A stretch of 47,202 nt of DNA, from positions 1 through 47,202 of the forward strand of contig JAPHRO010000001.1 in assembly GCA_026195895.1 (NCBI GenBank), in the 5' to 3' direction. Source of the stretch: Gammaproteobacteria bacterium. Its GTDB lineage: Bacteria > Pseudomonadota > Gammaproteobacteria > SZUA-229. A program made the position numbers and the translations under genes. The notes below the pieces were generated by a model that was given only the letters and a program-made list of their open reading frames with translations, had not been told where the DNA came from and ran no database searches. Numbering within the stretch: position 1 is the first letter of the stretch; each line of letters starts with the position of its first letter. Of the stretch, positions 26,719 through 36,600 are shown piece after piece.

Positions 26719-29255
26719 AATTGACACGGCGTGACTTCGTGAAAACGAATGCTATAGCAGCTACTGCAGCAGCAGCCGGTGTGACTATACCGGGTATCAA
26801 AGAAGCTATGGCCCAGGGCAGCGATAATATTCGCTGGGATAAAGCCGCTTGCCGTTTTTGTGGCACCGGTTGTAGTGTATTGATCGGTACTAAAGATGAC
26901 AAAGTTGTGGCGACACAGGGCGATCCGGATGCACCGGTTAACCGTGGCTTGAACTGTATCAAGGGCTATTTCCTGTCCAAGATCCTCTATGGTAAAGACC
27001 GGTTAACCAAACCTTTACTGCGTAAAACCAATGGTAAATATGACAAAGAGGGTGATTTCGAGGAAGTGTCCTGGGATGAAGCGTTTGATGTCATGGCTGA
27101 GAAATTTAAAGCCGCGCAGAAAAAATCCATGGAAGAAAACAAGGGCAAACCGGTAGAGAAGATGACCTCTCGCGTGGGTATGTTCGGCTCCGGGCAGTGG
27201 ACAGTGTGGGAAGGTTATGCGGCATCCAAGTTATTTAAAGCCGGTTTCCGTTCCAATAACATCGATCCGAATGCCCGCCATTGCATGGCATCTGCGGTAG
27301 GTGCGTTTATTCGTGGTTTTGGTTCAGACGAACCCATGGGATGTTACGATGATCTGGAGCACGGTGATGCGTTTGTACTCTGGGGTTCAAATATGGCGGA
27401 AATGCATCCCATTCTGTGGACGCGTATTACCGACACCCGCCTGACCAAACCCGGTTGTGAAGTGCATGTACTATCGACTTATGAGCATCGTTGTTTCGAC
27501 CTTGCTGATAACGCTATGGTGTTCAAACCGCAAACCGATCTGGCAATTCTGAACTACATTGCCAACTACATTATTCAGAACGATGCCTATGACAAAGACT
27601 TTATCAGCAAGCACGTTAACTTCAAGAAGACCCCAACGGATATTGGTTACGGTTTACGGCCTGAGCACCCTTTGCAGAAAGCGGCGAAGAATGCCAACAA
27701 GGGTAAACTGAGCGGAATTTCTTTTGAGGAATATAAAAAGTCAGTTGCGCCTTACACGCTGGAAAAAGCCCACGAAATTTCTGCTGTACCCAAAGACCAG
27801 TTGTTACGTTTAGCCAAACTGTATGCTGATCCGAAGAAGAAGATTACTTCTTTATGGACCATGGGCTTCAACCAGCATACCCGGGGTGTCTGGGTTAATG
27901 GTCTGATGTACAACGTGCATCTGTTAACCGGCAAAATTTCACAGCCTGGTAACGGTCCGTTCTCATTGACCGGTCAGCCTTCGGCCTGTGGTACGGCGCG
28001 TGAAGTGGGTACATTCGTACATCGTCTGCCTGCTGACTACGTCATCATGAAAAAACCCCATCGTGAGTTTGCAGAAAAAATCTGGAAACTACCCGCAGAA
28101 ACTATTCCAGGCAAAAAAGGCTATCACGCCGTGCTTCAGCATCGCATGTTGAAAGACGGCAAACTGAATGCCTACTGGGTTATGTGTAACAACAACATGC
28201 AAGCTGCTCCCAATATGAATGAGGAAGGCTTACCCGGGTATCGCAATCCTGATAACTTTATTGTTGTTTCGGATCCCTATCCAACCGTTACTGCAATGGC
28301 GGCTGACCTGATTCTGCCAACCGCTATGTGGATTGAGAAAGAAGGGGCTTACGGGAATGCGGAGCGCCGTACCCAGTTCTGGCGTGAACAGGTACCAGCG
28401 CCCGGCGAAGCCAAGTCCGACCTGTGGCAGCTAATGGAATTCTCCAAACGCTTCAAGATGGAAGAAGTCTGGCCTGCTGAGTTGTTAGATAAAGCACCGC
28501 AGTACAAAGGTAAAACCATGTATGACGTGCTTTATGCCAATGGCCAGGTGGACAAGTTCAAGAAGCAGCAAGTGACTGATACTCGTGGTAACAAATATCG
28601 CAATCATGAAATGGAAGCCTTTGGTTACTACGCACAGAAAGGCCTGTTCGAAGAATACCGTCGCTTCCAGCTGGAAGGTCCTAAAGTGGGGCATGAGCTG
28701 GCTGATTTCGATACCTACCATAAAGTGCGCGGCTTACGCTGGCCAGTTGTTGATGGCAAGGAAACCCTGTGGCGTTATGCTGAAGGTTATGATCCTTATG
28801 TCAAAAAAGGTGAAGGTATCAAGTTCTACGGTCAGCAAGATGGTCGAGCCAACATTATTACTGCGCCTTATGAACCACCGGCGGAAAGTCCCGATAATGA
28901 ATTCGATTTGTGGCTGTGTACCGGCCGTGTGCTCGAACACTGGCATTCAGGTTCGATGACCCGTCGGGTACCGGAGTTGTATCGTGCTTTCCCTGATGCG
29001 GTCATTTTCATGCATCCCAAAGATGCGAAGAAACGTGGCTTGCGTCGTGGTTTGGCAGCCAGGGTAGTTTCCCGTCGTGGTGAAATCGAAGCCATGATTG
29101 AAACCCGTGGCCGTAATCGTGTGCCGGAAGGTCTGGTTTTCGTACCCTGGTTTGATGCCGGTCGTTTGATCAACAAGGTGACACTGGATGCGACTGATCC
29201 GCTATCCAAAGAGACTGACTACAAGAAATGTGCGGTTAAGATTGTAAAGGCATAG
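26715..29255 (+). CDS. napA: Periplasmic nitrate reductase catalytic subunit NapA
   Basis: This bis-MGD molybdoenzyme reduces nitrate to nitrite in the periplasm. The 846 residues start with a Tat signal (TRRDFVK, cleavage near AMAQ), then a 4Fe-4S site (CRFCGTGC...[11 protein letters not shown], about 48-85) and the molybdenum-ligand cysteine in [12 protein letters not shown] (about 193). [14 protein letters not shown] and the C-terminal MGD-binding segment are intact. Full length for NapA of the gammaproteobacterial type. It is made with NapD and NapF and receives electrons from NapB. Confidence 0.97.
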   Translation: MKLTRRDFVKTNAIAATAAAAGVTIPGIKEAMAQGSDNIRWDKAACRFCGTGCSVLIGTKDDKVVATQGDPDAPVNRGLNCIKGYFLSKILYGKDRLTKPLLRKTNGKYDKEGDFEEVSWDEAFDVMAEKFKAAQKKSMEENKGKPVEKMTSRVGMFGSGQWTVWEGYAASKLFKAGFRSNNIDPNARHCMASAVGAFIRGFGSDEPMGCYDDLEHGDAFVLWGSNMAEMHPILWTRITDTRLTKPGCEVHVLSTYEHRCFDLADNAMVFKPQTDLAILNYIANYIIQNDAYDKDFISKHVNFKKTPTDIGYGLRPEHPLQKAAKNANKGKLSGISFEEYKKSVAPYTLEKAHEISAVPKDQLLRLAKLYADPKKKITSLWTMGFNQHTRGVWVNGLMYNVHLLTGKISQPGNGPFSLTGQPSACGTAREVGTFVHRLPADYVIMKKPHREFAEKIWKLPAETIPGKKGYHAVLQHRMLKDGKLNAYWVMCNNNMQAAPNMNEEGLPGYRNPDNFIVVSDPYPTVTAMAADLILPTAMWIEKEGAYGNAERRTQFWREQVPAPGEAKSDLWQLMEFSKRFKMEEVWPAELLDKAPQYKGKTMYDVLYANGQVDKFKKQQVTDTRGNKYRNHEMEAFGYYAQKGLFEEYRRFQLEGPKVGHELADFDTYHKVRGLRWPVVDGKETLWRYAEGYDPYVKKGEGIKFYGQQDGRANIITAPYEPPAESPDNEFDLWLCTGRVLEHWHSGSMTRRVPELYRAFPDAVIFMHPKDAKKRGLRRGLAARVVSRRGEIEAMIETRGRNRVPEGLVFVPWFDAGRLINKVTLDATDPLSKETDYKKCAVKIVKA

Positions 29256-29261
29256 TAACTC

Positions 29262-30128
29262 GTGGCAGATCAATCACACAGAAAAGAACTGGGCCAGCAA
29301 AGTCGGCGTAAGTTTCTGGCAAATATTGCCAGAACAGCCGGTGGCGTTGCCATGCTGGGATTGGGACTGGGCATGTATTCCCGTCAGTCCCTGTCTTTGC
29401 CTGCCCAGGCTATTCGTCCACCGGGTGTGGGTAGCGAGGAAGATTTTCTTGCTGCCTGCATTCGTTGTGGTCTGTGTGTGCGTGACTGTCCTTACGATAC
29501 CCTGAAACTTGCCAATCTGGCTGAAGACGTTGCATTGGGCACACCCTATTTCGAAGCACGTCAGGTGCCCTGCGAAATGTGTGACGACATTCCCTGTGTG
29601 AAAGCCTGCCCCACGGGTGCACTGGACCCTGAGCTTACCGACATTGACGATTCCCGCATGGGGCTCGCCGTGCTGGTGGACCAGGAAACCTGCATTGCAT
29701 TCCATGGTTTACGTTGTGAAGTTTGTTTCAACGTTTGCCCGTTACGGGGCAAGGCAATCTCACTGAATCGTCTGCACAATGCACGTACCGGTAAACATGC
29801 GCTGTTCATACCAGTGGTGCATTCCGATGCCTGTACAGGTTGTGGCAAATGTGAGCATGCCTGCATTCTGGAAGAAGCTGCAATTAAAGTGTTTCCGCTG
29901 AAACTCGCCAAGGGTGAAATTGGCCGACACTATAGATTGGGCTGGAAAGAAAAACAGAAAGCCGGCGGCAGTCTGGTAACGCCTGACCTTGAGCATAAAT
30001 ATAATCTGCCAGAAGGTGTTGATTATAGCTTTGAGGGTGAAGGGCTTATTCAGCCAAAACAGCAGAATGAAAATGACACACCATTTTCCAGCAATCCACT
30101 GGATCGACTCAATAAGGGGCTCAAGTAA
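29262..30128 (+). CDS. napG: Quinol dehydrogenase-associated ferredoxin NapG
   Basis: This Tat-exported ([15 protein letters not shown]) 4Fe-4S protein works with NapH in electron flow to NapC or NapB. The 288 residues hold four cluster motifs: [32 protein letters not shown] and [11 protein letters not shown]. The start is GTG, 6 bases after the napA stop. The C-terminal 60 residues are hydrophilic and variable. Confidence 0.92.
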   Translation: MADQSHRKELGQQSRRKFLANIARTAGGVAMLGLGLGMYSRQSLSLPAQAIRPPGVGSEEDFLAACIRCGLCVRDCPYDTLKLANLAEDVALGTPYFEARQVPCEMCDDIPCVKACPTGALDPELTDIDDSRMGLAVLVDQETCIAFHGLRCEVCFNVCPLRGKAISLNRLHNARTGKHALFIPVVHSDACTGCGKCEHACILEEAAIKVFPLKLAKGEIGRHYRLGWKEKQKAGGSLVTPDLEHKYNLPEGVDYSFEGEGLIQPKQQNENDTPFSSNPLDRLNKGLK

Positions 30129-31031
30129 TTGGCTACTCCTGTTGAACAATTAGGTCGGGAAGCAATACAGCAAAAAGGCTGGTTTAGCGCGCACAAGTGG
30201 TTAGTGCTGCGACGCATATCCCAGTTAAGTATTCTGGCACTGTTTCTGATTGGGCCACTGTTCGGTATCTGGATCGTAAAAGGTAATCTGGCTTCCAGCT
30301 TAACGCTGGATGTCTTGCCGCTGACTGATCCCTACGTACTGCTACAGACATTGTTCGCGGGTCATCTGGCGGAAACCACAGCCGTTATCGGCGCGCTAAT
30401 CGTACTGGTATTTTATATGCTGGTCGGTGGCCGCGTGTACTGTTCCTGGGTTTGTCCGGTGAACATTATTACCGATGCGGCGGAATGGTTACGCAGCCGA
30501 ATGGGCATTAAAGGCGGCACTCAGTTATCACGTAATGCACGTTACTGGATACTGGTTTTAAGCCTGGCATTAGCCACAGCCACGGGTACTCTGGCCTGGG
30601 AACTGATTAATCCGGTTTCCATGGTGCAGCGTGCGCTGATCTTCGGTGTTGGTTTTGCCTGGGTGGTGATCATTGCCATTTTCCTGCTGGACGCATTTAT
30701 TTCACGCCGTGCCTGGTGTGGACACTTGTGTCCGGTCGGTGCCTTCTATGGCCTGCTTGGTAAGTTCAGTCTTATTCGTGTCAGTGCAGCTGCGCGCAGT
30801 AAATGCGATGACTGCATGGAATGTTTTGTTGTTTGTCCTGAATCCAATGTGATTAAACCTGCATTGAAAGGCGAAGCAAAAAATATCGGTCCGGTGATTA
30901 TGTCATCAGACTGTACAAACTGCGGGCGTTGTATCGACATTTGTGCGAAAGACGTTTTCCAGTTTGACTTACGTTTTAATAACCAAATTAATGAAATAAA
31001 AACTTCACATCAGAGAGAGGTATTACCATGA
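30129..31031 (+). CDS. napH: Membrane quinol dehydrogenase component NapH
   Basis: The 300-residue inner-membrane protein has about four transmembrane helices, two membrane-proximal CxxxCP motifs (YCSWVCPVN, WCGHLCPVG) and two C-terminal 4Fe-4S motifs (CDDCMECFVVC, CTNCGRCIDIC). The start is TTG immediately after the napG stop, with AAGGGG about 10 bases upstream. It overlaps napB by ATGA. Confidence 0.92.
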   Translation: MATPVEQLGREAIQQKGWFSAHKWLVLRRISQLSILALFLIGPLFGIWIVKGNLASSLTLDVLPLTDPYVLLQTLFAGHLAETTAVIGALIVLVFYMLVGGRVYCSWVCPVNIITDAAEWLRSRMGIKGGTQLSRNARYWILVLSLALATATGTLAWELINPVSMVQRALIFGVGFAWVVIIAIFLLDAFISRRAWCGHLCPVGAFYGLLGKFSLIRVSAAARSKCDDCMECFVVCPESNVIKPALKGEAKNIGPVIMSSDCTNCGRCIDICAKDVFQFDLRFNNQINEIKTSHQREVLP

Positions 31032-31471
31032 AAAAGTCACTGGTAATGGGACTGGTCTTGACCTTTGGCCTTGGTTTTATGTCACAGGCATTTTCGGGAC
31101 AGGTACAGTCATTGCGTGGTGCTGCAGATTTGGATACCAAATCTAATCAGGTCGTTGTTAAAAAGAATATTCCCGATCGTGATCCAATCGAACGTGATTA
31201 TGTGCAACAACCGCCGTTGATTCCGCATAAAACGAAAGGTTACAAAATTAATCTTAAATTCAATAAATGTTTAACCTGCCATAGTTGGACTAACTATAAA
31301 GAAGCCGGGGCGACAAAAATCTCTCAGACGCATTTTGCTGACCGCGGTGACAATGTGATGGCGAATGTAGCGGCCCGCCGTTACTTCTGTAATCAGTGTC
31401 ACGTACCGCAGGCCGATGCGGAACCGTTGGTTGAAAATGAATTTTCGCCAATAACTGCAATTCGCAAGTAA
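31028..31471 (+). CDS. napB: Diheme cytochrome c subunit NapB
   Basis: This is the electron-transfer partner of NapA. The 147 residues have a signal peptide (cleavage near AFSG) and two heme sites, CLTCH (about 80-84) and CNQCH (about 120-124), plus the family motif PPLIPHK. An AGAGAGG site precedes the ATG. Confidence 0.95.
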   Translation: MKKSLVMGLVLTFGLGFMSQAFSGQVQSLRGAADLDTKSNQVVVKKNIPDRDPIERDYVQQPPLIPHKTKGYKINLKFNKCLTCHSWTNYKEAGATKISQTHFADRGDNVMANVAARRYFCNQCHVPQADAEPLVENEFSPITAIRK

Positions 31472-31486
31472 AAACAAAAAGAGAGA

Positions 31487-32092
31487 ATGAAGATGAGCAT
31501 GAATTCGATTCTTGAAAAGCTGAAACGTCCCAGCGCCGCGTCACTGGGCAGCCTTCTCATCGGTGGTTTTGTAGCGGGTATTATTTTCTGGGGTGGCTTC
31601 AATACAGCCATGGAGGCGACCAATACGGAAGCTTTCTGTATCTCCTGTCATGAGATGGAAGAGAATGTATATCAGGAATATCAGGATACTATTCACTACG
31701 CTAATCGAACCGGTGTCAGAGCAACCTGTCCGGACTGTCATGTACCCAAACCCTGGATACATAAAATGGTGCGTAAAATTCAGGCCAGTAACGAGTTATG
31801 GCATAAGGCGCTGGGTACTATTGATACACCCGAAAAGTTTGAAGCCAAGCGGTTGAAGCTGGCGCAAAATGTATGGAAAGCCATGAAAGAGACAGACTCA
31901 AGAGAATGTCGTAACTGCCATGACTACGATTCTATGGATTTTGCAGAACAGCAACGCCGTGCAGTCAGCCGACATAGCAAAGGTCTTGAAGAAGGTGACA
32001 CCTGCATTGATTGCCACAAGGGTATAGCCCATTCATTGCCTGCAATGTATGAGATGGATCCAAGTTCGGTAACAGGTGCCGCAGGTCACTAA
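31487..32092 (+). CDS. napC: Tetraheme quinol dehydrogenase NapC
   Basis: This membrane-anchored NapC/NirT-family cytochrome oxidises quinol and feeds NapB. The 201 residues contain one N-terminal helix (about 22-42) and four heme sites: CISCH, CPDCH, CRNCH and CIDCH. It closes the nap operon; a strong terminator follows. Homologues can also supply other periplasmic reductases, so it might serve the cd1-like protein as well. Confidence 0.95.
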   Translation: MKMSMNSILEKLKRPSAASLGSLLIGGFVAGIIFWGGFNTAMEATNTEAFCISCHEMEENVYQEYQDTIHYANRTGVRATCPDCHVPKPWIHKMVRKIQASNELWHKALGTIDTPEKFEAKRLKLAQNVWKAMKETDSRECRNCHDYDSMDFAEQQRRAVSRHSKGLEEGDTCIDCHKGIAHSLPAMYEMDPSSVTGAAGH

Positions 32093-32117
32093 GAACCTGT
32101 CGAGTGCGAATGAGAGG

Positions 32118-32159
32118 GCTGATACTGTCTTTATCAAATAAGGCAGTATCAGCTTTTTT
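32118..32159 (+). terminator. Intrinsic terminator of the nap operon
   Basis: GCTGATACTG (32118-32127) pairs with CAGTATCAGC (32144-32153), extendable by four pairs, and is followed by TTTTTT. It lies 25 bases after the napC stop. Confidence 0.9.
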
Positions 32160-32180
32160 CGTATCAGAATAAAACTGAAA

Positions 32181-32495
32181 TCAACTATCGGCGGGTTTTG
32201 GCCACGAAGAATGCCTGTCTATCCATCGCATTGATGCCCAGTACCACAGGCTCATCCCTGCCATCATGGCGACCCAGGTCCAGTCAACGGTTGCAAAGGG
32301 CTGGTAATAACTGAGCGGGATACAAATTAGGCCGAATACAATACAGCTCCAGACAAGAATGCTGGCGCCTTTTCTTGTTTCAATACTCATCAGAGCCAGG
32401 AAAACCCATATAGGCATATTGTCTTTCTTTGTCATTCTGCTACCACGCATATAATAGTAAAAAAGTTCTGAGGGATTGTTATTATCGCTTGCCAT
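32181..32495 (-). CDS. Small membrane protein of unknown function
   Basis: I do not recognise this 104-residue protein. It has two or three hydrophobic segments (about 27-40, 44-64 and 72-90), a polar N-terminus and a basic C-terminus with paired Trp. No ribosome site is clear at the ATG at 32495; internal ATGs at residues 16, 21 and 27 are possible starts. It stands alone between the nap terminator and the radical SAM gene. Confidence 0.55.
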   Translation of the reverse strand: MASDNNNPSELFYYYMRGSRMTKKDNMPIWVFLALMSIETRKGASILVWSCIVFGLICIPLSYYQPFATVDWTWVAMMAGMSLWYWASMRWIDRHSSWPKPADS

Positions 32496-32618
32496 GCTAG
32501 TCAGATGGCGATTTACAGCTATCTTATCAGCGTGGTCGAAAAGCGCAAAAACTTTAGTTAGTAACGGTATTCTTATTAGTGCTGAATATTTGAATGGAGC
32601 TATTTAAATAGTGGAAGA

Positions 32619-34349
32619 TTAATTGCGGCTTGCAAGTAATCGTTTGGTCATATGCAGGCGCATAGCGGCATCTTCGGTAATACTATGAAACAGGTGGTGA
32701 GGGCTGGTGGCATTGGCAATGCGTTGATCGAGGTCCGGCTTTATTTCACTGTAGTAATCCAGTAATTTCAAATCGAAATGAGACAGGGCACGGGTTAACG
32801 GGTCTTTTTGCAGCCGCTTTAAAACAGTTTCCAGGCCATCCTGATATACATCTCCCAGGCACATATGCACCGCCGAAAACAGAGTAACCCAGCCGTTAAA
32901 CCAGAACATCAAATCAGTATCGAAATCATCACCTCTGGATTGGTGTTTGCCGGTGAGTAAATCACCCAGCTGTTCTTTTTCGTTAACCACTTCGTTTTTA
33001 TCCATGGTCTCTGCACGTCCATAGGCATCTATAGTGGAGCTGGTGAGCATGATAGGGGCATCAGGATGTTTAGTAAGAATGAAGCTGGCATCTTTTATCA
33101 GTTGGCTGGGTGCGGCACCGGGGTTCTCTGGATTAGGTTTAAGGCGGGGAGAGGCACTGGTAGAAAGAATTTGTAGTTGATGCCCGCGCTTGCCAAGATT
33201 TTGTGCGAGCCGTGCAAACACACCTTTTTTAAACAGGTCCATAGAAAAGTTCAACGCATGCTGTTTATGTAACAGACAGAGCTGAATTTCCTGGCTGTAT
33301 CTGGGTGCGGCATCAACAATATTGGCTATTTTATTAACCGGAATGCGTTCCTTTAGCTGGCCTTTTTTGTCGACCATGACTTCCTGGTGAAATTCATCAA
33401 AACTTATTTGCAGCATGATTTTCGCTTTGGGCCAGGTCACCGGGCGTCGCCGGATAGCGCGGGCCATTTTTTCCAGGGTGTTTTTTGTTACTTCAGGCGT
33501 GTCGGCAAAGTCACCATTCAGCAAGATTGCAAATGTGGTGATGTTTTTCATTGACTCGATGGCCTGATAAAAACTATCCAGTTGTCTGGTTAAATCGCCA
33601 CCGGTAAACAATACGCTTTTGGTCAGGCCATTCACCATCTGGTAAATATCGTCGGGCTCGGGGGTATCTTTCATCAGTGGCCGGAAAATAAACATGCAAT
33701 GGCGACAGGTTTGCGGGCAGCCCATGGCGGGAATCAGGCCAAGCTTTGGAAATGAAGTCGGCGGCGATTGGCTGTCTGTTATAGCATCGACCAGAGCCAG
33801 ACGCTGTAAATCGTATTCCCCAAGGGTTTCTTTATAGCGTTGCTTTTCGTCCTGCCCAATATCACGATAGGCGATGGCATGGCTGCGAGTAAATAAGCCT
33901 AGCCTGCGCCAGCTAGCCAGGATGTGCTGGGTTAATTGCTCGGGGTTATTTTGATGTGCGCCAAGCAGGTGAATAAGCTGGTGCTGTTGTAGTTGCGGTT
34001 TGCCCTGGTAATTTTGCCAGTGCTCGATATAGGCATGAGTAAAATCAGCAAGAGTTTCTGATTGCAGCAGCATCTGCATCAGGAACGCCTGTGGGCCTTT
34101 GCAAAAGGCGGCCAGTACCTCGTTTTGATAGTTGGCATGTACATTGTGCTGTAACCACTCAAATGCATAAACATAGCTCATCAAAAAGCTTAGTTCGGCT
34201 GCATCGGGCTGGTCAGCCAGTAGTTCCAGCATGTCTCCCCGGGTCATTCGATTGATTTCAGCTTTAAAGCGTTTACGCATGCTGGCCAGGAAAATGGCTT
34301 GCAATTCATCTTCTTCGGGGGCTTGAGTTGTGGCGGTAAGCGTCGACAT
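32619..34349 (-). CDS. Radical SAM protein of unknown function
   Basis: The 576-residue protein has an all-helical N-terminal region of about 200 residues, then a radical SAM core starting with Cys211-x3-Cys215-x2-Cys218 (GCPQTCRHC) and the GGE-like motif LFTGGDLTRQ. I see no SPASM cysteines after the core, so one 4Fe-4S cluster is likely. The family and substrate are unknown to me. The ATG at 34347-34349 is the plausible start; a TTG nine bases earlier is possible and no strong ribosome site is visible. It diverges from a P-loop protein and metA-like gene across 134 bp, which may point to a shared pathway. Confidence 0.8.
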   Translation of the reverse strand: MSTLTATTQAPEEDELQAIFLASMRKRFKAEINRMTRGDMLELLADQPDAAELSFLMSYVYAFEWLQHNVHANYQNEVLAAFCKGPQAFLMQMLLQSETLADFTHAYIEHWQNYQGKPQLQQHQLIHLLGAHQNNPEQLTQHILASWRRLGLFTRSHAIAYRDIGQDEKQRYKETLGEYDLQRLALVDAITDSQSPPTSFPKLGLIPAMGCPQTCRHCMFIFRPLMKDTPEPDDIYQMVNGLTKSVLFTGGDLTRQLDSFYQAIESMKNITTFAILLNGDFADTPEVTKNTLEKMARAIRRRPVTWPKAKIMLQISFDEFHQEVMVDKKGQLKERIPVNKIANIVDAAPRYSQEIQLCLLHKQHALNFSMDLFKKGVFARLAQNLGKRGHQLQILSTSASPRLKPNPENPGAAPSQLIKDASFILTKHPDAPIMLTSSTIDAYGRAETMDKNEVVNEKEQLGDLLTGKHQSRGDDFDTDLMFWFNGWVTLFSAVHMCLGDVYQDGLETVLKRLQKDPLTRALSHFDLKLLDYYSEIKPDLDQRIANATSPHHLFHSITEDAAMRLHMTKRLLASRN

Positions 34350-34483
34350 AGAGGGCAATTTACCATAAATATAGCTACAGATTGTATTGCTAGTTCCGGG
34401 TTTATTCCGAATTCATCAGTTAATATTTCCTCAAATGCACCGAATATTGCATAATTCCCTTTCAAGCTTTTGGGGAGTCATCA

Positions 34484-35335
34484 GTGAAGTTTAACGTCGA
34501 AGAATTTAGAGCATGGGAACATAAGAAGGTCACCCTGGTGGGTATGTCGGGTGTGGGTAAGACATATCTGTCTACCATGCTGCGTGACAGTCAGTGGTTT
34601 CATTTTTCCGGTGATTATCGTATTGGCACCCGTTATCTGGATGAGCCTATTCTGGATATGATCAAGCAACAGGCAATGCAAATACCTTTTTTAAAAGATC
34701 TGTTACGTAACGACTGGATTTATATTCGTAATAATATCAAGGTGCATGACCTGGGGCCGGTACTGAGTTTCGTGGGTAAATTGGGTAATCCGGAACTCGG
34801 GGGTGTTGAGCTGGAGGATTTCATGCGCCGTCAGGCTTTGTACCGTGAAGCTGAAATCAGGACTATGCTCGAAGTGCCGCAGTTTATTCGTAAAGCACAG
34901 GATATTTATGGTTACCAGCATTTTGTAAATGATGTTGGCGGCAGTCTCTGTGAGCTTGAAGATGGCAGAGTAATGGATACACTGCTTGAAAATACGTTAA
35001 TTTTGTATATCAAAACGACTAATCAGGCCGAAGAAAATAAATTAATTGAGCGCGCACAGAGTGCGCCCAAGCCGCTCTATTATCGGCCAGAGTTTTTGCA
35101 AGAACAACTGGCGGTTTACTTGCACGAAAATAACTTGCAGTATGCGGCGGAAATGGAACCGGATGCATTTACCCGCTGGGTGTTCCCGCATTTATTTAAT
35201 TCGCGTATTCCGCGTTATGAAGAAATTGCCAAACAGGGATACACTGTCACTTCTGAGGAAGTGGCTCAGGTCAAAAACGAAAATGATTTTTTGCAGTTAC
35301 TGGAAACTGCAATTGCCCGTGATCCAGGTAGCTAA
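34484..35335 (+). CDS. P-loop NTPase of unknown function
   Basis: The 283-residue cytoplasmic protein starts with a Walker A motif, GMSGVGKT (about 20-27), in a kinase-like setting (KKVTLVGMSGVGKTYLSTML). The fold is reminiscent of small-molecule kinases, but the rest (VHDLGPVLSFVGKLGNPE; FVNDVGGSLCELEDG) matches no family that I can name. The start is GTG with a GGGGAG site 8 bases upstream. The metA-like gene follows after 5 bases, so the two are co-transcribed. It could be an accessory kinase or chaperone in methionine or sulfur metabolism. Confidence 0.75.
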   Translation: MKFNVEEFRAWEHKKVTLVGMSGVGKTYLSTMLRDSQWFHFSGDYRIGTRYLDEPILDMIKQQAMQIPFLKDLLRNDWIYIRNNIKVHDLGPVLSFVGKLGNPELGGVELEDFMRRQALYREAEIRTMLEVPQFIRKAQDIYGYQHFVNDVGGSLCELEDGRVMDTLLENTLILYIKTTNQAEENKLIERAQSAPKPLYYRPEFLQEQLAVYLHENNLQYAAEMEPDAFTRWVFPHLFNSRIPRYEEIAKQGYTVTSEEVAQVKNENDFLQLLETAIARDPGS

Positions 35336-35340
35336 AAGAT

Positions 35341-36405
35341 ATGCCATTAGTCGCACACAATAATTTGCCCTCATTTAATCGCCTGCGTGGTGAAGGTGTA
35401 AAAGTGCTCGCCCCTGATGCGGCAGTACATCAGGATATTCGTGAATTGCATATTGGGCTGTTGAACATGATGCCCGATGCGGCGCTGGCGGCAACAGAAC
35501 GGCAGTTTTTTAGATTAATTGGTGAGAGTAATCCGATTGCGCAGTTTTATGTGCATCCGTTTACCCTGGATGTGCTGGAGCGCAGTGAAAAGGCTCAGGC
35601 GCATATTGATCAATATTATGAAACCTTTGAGCAAATTAAACAGCAGGGTCTGGATGCCCTGATTATCACCGGTGCCAATGTGGCGGGTCCGGATTTATCC
35701 AGCCAGGTTTTCTGGCAGCCGTTAATCGAAGTAGCTGACTGGGCCCATGAAAATGTGACTTCAACTTTATGCTCATGTCTGGCCACCCATGCCGTGCTCG
35801 AGTTTCGTTATCATCAGAAACGTGTGTTCCAGGGTGAGAAAATATGGGGTGTATACCCGCACAATTTAGTTGATAAATCACATCCACTGGTGGTTGATGT
35901 TAATACGCGTTTTGATGTGCCCCATTCTCGGTGGAATGCGGTGACCCATGCACAGTTTAAACAGGCAAATTTAAAAGTGCTGGCTGAAAGTGATGATGGT
36001 TGTGTTCATCTGGCTACCAGTCCCGATGGTTTGCGCACAGTATTTTTTCAGGGGCATCCTGAATATGACACTATATCGTTGTTAAAAGAATACAAACGTG
36101 AAGTCATGTTATATGTCGAAGATTTGCGTAAAGATTATCCACCATTTCCAGACAATTATTTTGGTGTGTTTGAAAAAGCGCTATTAAATGAATACCGCTT
36201 GCGAGTAGATGAAGCCAAACAAAACAATCTGGATATACCCGTTTTTCCGGAAGCGCTTATTGATTACCGATTAGACAATACCTGGCACGATACCGCAGGG
36301 GAAGTGGTGGGCAACTGGATGGGGCTTATTTATCAGGTGACGCATCGAGATCGCAAAAAACCGTTTATGGAGGGCGTTGACCCTGATAATCCATTGGGAT
36401 TGTAA
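35341..36405 (+). CDS. metA: Homoserine O-acyltransferase, MetA family
   Basis: This enzyme activates homoserine with succinyl-CoA or acetyl-CoA for methionine synthesis. The 354 residues carry the MetA core, with the nucleophile at Cys146 (STLCSCLATHAVL) and the catalytic His and Glu in QGHPEYD. The pocket loop that decides acyl-CoA choice reads ITGANVAGPD instead of the ITGAPLGLVEF of E. coli, so succinyl or acetyl specificity cannot be read off and a different substrate is possible. It is co-transcribed with the P-loop gene 5 bases upstream. Confidence 0.85.
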   Translation: MPLVAHNNLPSFNRLRGEGVKVLAPDAAVHQDIRELHIGLLNMMPDAALAATERQFFRLIGESNPIAQFYVHPFTLDVLERSEKAQAHIDQYYETFEQIKQQGLDALIITGANVAGPDLSSQVFWQPLIEVADWAHENVTSTLCSCLATHAVLEFRYHQKRVFQGEKIWGVYPHNLVDKSHPLVVDVNTRFDVPHSRWNAVTHAQFKQANLKVLAESDDGCVHLATSPDGLRTVFFQGHPEYDTISLLKEYKREVMLYVEDLRKDYPPFPDNYFGVFEKALLNEYRLRVDEAKQNNLDIPVFPEALIDYRLDNTWHDTAGEVVGNWMGLIYQVTHRDRKKPFMEGVDPDNPLGL

Positions 36406-36600
36406 GATTGACCAGATATTTTCTAATTAGCGACAATAATTATTTTTTCTGCTACAGATAGATAGCTAATTAATTCAAAACGTCTCAGCAAACAATCAAA
36501 AATATTTTCATAAAGCTATTAGTTGCTGGAATATTCCGTATGTTTGTTGAGGCGCGATGATAACTATGCCGTGTATATAGATTAAAATATAAATAATTAA

